Shown here in pieces: positions 14,794 to 16,357 of a DNA stretch of 16,357 bases. The translations under genes and the position numbers were made by a program. The stretch's first letter is position 1. Every line of letters starts with the position of its first letter. The DNA comes from an uncultured Desulfuromonadales bacterium (lineage in GTDB: Bacteria; Desulfobacterota; Desulfuromonadia; Desulfuromonadales; Geopsychrobacteraceae), in contig CAMYNC010000118.1 in assembly GCA_947259685.1 (NCBI GenBank), forward strand, positions 1 to 16,357. Reading direction: 5' to 3'. The notes under the pieces were generated by a model, which worked only from the letters and a program-made list of their open reading frames with translations, was not told where the DNA came from and did no database searches.

Positions 14794-16061
14794 TTGACCT
14801 GTCCTTCATCTTCAGGGAATGCACCTAGGCCGATCGCTTCGCGGGTCTCCAGGGCCATTTTTTTGACATCGTGTGCTTCTTCCCAGAGCAGCCGGTTGCG
14901 CCGGCCGATCTCGGCAAGCTCCTCTTTGGGGGTTGCCAGCATCGCGCGCAGCTCTTCCTTGACCTTGGCCCGCTTGTAATTCTCATCCATATAGATGGAG
15001 AAACCGCAGTTGTGTTCCTGGACATACTCATGCAGGTGCCATTTTGGATGGCCGATGGAGAGCACCGGTTTGCCGACGCACAGGTATTCCGAGAGTTTGG
15101 TCGACAGCGAATGGCGGAAAAGGTGCAGATTGTTGCGGCGGAAGGTCACCGAGGTGACCAGGAAGTCTGATTTCTGGTAGATCTCCGCCAGCTGTTTCTT
15201 GCTCACCTGTCCCTTGTAGTAGACCGCATTGGGCACTTCGTTGGCATTGATGATGTGAGCAAACTCCCAGGGGGCGTAGACATGCAGGTGCACGCGGGTG
15301 CCTTCGGCGTTCAGTTCGGCGACCGCTCCGGCCAGGGTAATCAGAGTTTCTCCCTGCAGGTGCCAGTTGAGGGCGCCGGCGTAGGTGATCACCGGGATTT
15401 CGTTGTCTGCCTTGATCGGTTCAGGGGTGAATTCCATCAGGTCTTCACAGCAGTTGTTGGCCGGTTTGTGTTCACAGCCGGTCAGTCTGGTGACCTTATT
15501 CGCCAGTGATGGGGAGTTGGTGGTCGAAGCCAGCGAGCGTTTGGCCGCTTTGGTCATATTCTCGACAATCCGCTTGTACCAGAGATCACCCCAGCGCTTG
15601 TAGCGATGCTTTTCGACCTCCATCCAGTCATCCATGTGCAGCAGGGCCATCGGTACGTCGAAGTGTTCTGCGGCGAGCACTGCTAGGCGCAGAAAGCGTA
15701 ACGAGAGTCCGGAGAAGTAGACGATATCCGGTTTGAAATCTTCTTCGCTGGTTTGTTTCAAAACATATTCTAGGTCCAGCTGCGAATTTTTCTCGAACAG
15801 AAAGGTGCGCAGAAAATTATCTATATAGTTCCGTTTATGCAGGATCGGCTTGGCATAGTCGGGGACCCGGTCGGTGCCGAGGTAGTGGAAGCGGTCCCCA
15901 TATTCAGGCGCTGGGGTGATGTTGCGGTACTGAAAAAAACCGAGCAGGTTCTCAGATGGTAAGCCTTTAAGGACATTGTAAACGACAATCCCGCCTCCTT
16001 GAATTGAGCTAATGGCATTTTCGGCAACATACAGTACTTTCTTTGGTTCAGTTTGGGGCAT
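14778..16061 (-). CDS. GT4-type (GT-B fold) glycosyltransferase
   Basis: 427 aa, the usual length of a GT-B retaining glycosyltransferase. The N-terminal domain has the Gly-rich acceptor loop SIQGGGIVVYNVLKGL (G22-G24). The C-terminal donor domain shows VITYAGALNWHLQGETL (the family's YxGxl segment), then LHVYAPW, then KLSEYLCVGKPVLSIG (322-337), the nucleotide-binding Glu block. No signal peptide or membrane helix is seen, so it works in the cytoplasm on a nucleotide sugar. The start ATG has AAGGA 9 bases upstream. It is the first clear gene of the minus-strand operon and overlaps the radical SAM gene by 16 bases. Confidence 0.91.
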   Translation of the reverse strand: MPQTEPKKVLYVAENAISSIQGGGIVVYNVLKGLPSENLLGFFQYRNITPAPEYGDRFHYLGTDRVPDYAKPILHKRNYIDNFLRTFLFEKNSQLDLEYVLKQTSEEDFKPDIVYFSGLSLRFLRLAVLAAEHFDVPMALLHMDDWMEVEKHRYKRWGDLWYKRIVENMTKAAKRSLASTTNSPSLANKVTRLTGCEHKPANNCCEDLMEFTPEPIKADNEIPVITYAGALNWHLQGETLITLAGAVAELNAEGTRVHLHVYAPWEFAHIINANEVPNAVYYKGQVSKKQLAEIYQKSDFLVTSVTFRRNNLHLFRHSLSTKLSEYLCVGKPVLSIGHPKWHLHEYVQEHNCGFSIYMDENYKRAKVKEELRAMLATPKEELAEIGRRNRLLWEEAHDVKKMALETREAIGLGAFPEDEGQVKCLAS

Positions 16062-16082
16062 GCGGGATTGTCCTTTTCGTGG

Positions 16083-16142
16083 TTAATAGGTTTCGAGGAG
16101 TTGAAAAAACTGGCGAACTACGGTCTTGTTTTCTTGTGACAT
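16083..16142 (-). CDS. Possible 19-aa ORF ahead of the operon
   Basis: An ATG with AAGGG four bases upstream opens a 19-codon frame, MSQENKTVVRQFFQLLETY, ending 21 bases before the GT4 start. The composition looks like a real N-terminus, and NKxVVRxFF is a common opening in SnoaL-like proteins, but nothing follows. An in-frame TGA lies five codons before the ATG. It could be a leader peptide, a gene stub left by an insertion, or chance. Confidence 0.25.
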   Translation of the reverse strand: MSQENKTVVRQFFQLLETY

Positions 16143-16357
16143 CTTTCCCTTAAACAATCAGACGATGCACGCTGTGCACAGTGGTCGGACATTGCGGTGA
16201 ACACTGGGGAGAGCCTGAACGAGCGGTTGGGCCGGGTTTGCTCCCTCTTCGTGGGTCGGTCCGACATTAGTCCCCGCAGACCGATATGTGCATTAGTGAA
16301 ATCGACGATCACGCGGGCGGTTACTGCTTTCCCGTCCCGCGGCCAGCACCACTTCCA
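16143..16357. other. Non-coding edge region, possible mobile-element end
   Basis: No convincing gene. Base composition looks richer in G+C than the operon. A motif of the form GGTCSGACATT occurs twice in direct orientation (16183-16193 and 16258-16268, one mismatch), with a looser third version near 16280-16295. Repeated short motifs of this type occur at the ends of some insertion sequences such as the IS21 family, but no transposase or terminal inverted repeat can be shown. A promoter for the operon would be expected here or further upstream; I cannot identify one. Confidence 0.3.

Noticed and set aside
16118..16312. 64-aa open frame on the minus strand, open to the window edge
   Set aside because: Rich in Arg, Cys and Ser, with no ribosome site and no recognisable motif; it looks like non-coding sequence read by chance.
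16286..16357. Plus-strand ATG opening a frame to the window edge
   Set aside because: Only 24 codons are visible, Pro- and Gly-rich at the end, with no ribosome site; too short to support.

Overview
The window is part of a surface-glycan locus of a Gram-negative bacterium with intermediate GC, probably one that glycosylates its flagellin. The style (pseudaminic acid genes, several radical SAM proteins, WavE-type and GT4 transferases) would suit a desulfuromonad or other former deltaproteobacterium, but that is an impression and no marker gene here proves it. No tRNA, rRNA, CRISPR array, transporter or flippase is visible.

Layout. Bases 1-3209 (+ strand) hold three tightly coupled genes: the end of a beta-sandwich/TPR protein cut by the window edge, then pseB and pseC, the first two steps of pseudaminic acid synthesis. 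The remaining Pse genes (pseF, pseG, pseH, pseI) are not here. Bases 3170-16061 (- strand) hold one long, nearly gap-free operon read right to left: GT4 glycosyltransferase, radical SAM protein with a C-terminal Cys motif, B12-binding radical SAM protein, a 204-aa protein of unknown function, a 653-aa methyltransferase-like/glycosyltransferase chimera, an unlisted 32-aa ORF, a GDPD-type phosphodiesterase, a HAD phosphatase, nucleotidyltransferase 2, a cupin, nucleotidyltransferase 1, a frameshifted WavE-type glycosyltransferase, and a SAM methyltransferase whose end overlaps the end of pseC by 40 bases. Bases 16062-16357 are mostly non-coding and may be the end of a mobile element.

How it may work together. 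pseB/pseC start a nonulosonic acid. The operon opposite appears to make and attach further groups: two sugar-phosphate-type nucleotidyltransferases, a HAD phosphatase, a GDPD-like hydrolase and a small cupin would suit synthesis of a nucleotide-activated sugar or polyol head group. Three glycosyltransferases would then transfer it, and the radical SAM and SAM-dependent methyltransferase proteins would modify it. This pathway is inference.

The most striking observation is that four, and probably five, proteins of different enzyme classes in this operon carry one related Rossmann-like module (G-x-G-G/E...DN....G...P...[IV]..SS....E(I/V).QQ). It sits at the N-terminus, at the C-terminus or as an insert. 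The second is a single-base frameshift at an A7 tract in the WavE-type gene, which is either phase variation, decay or a sequencing error.
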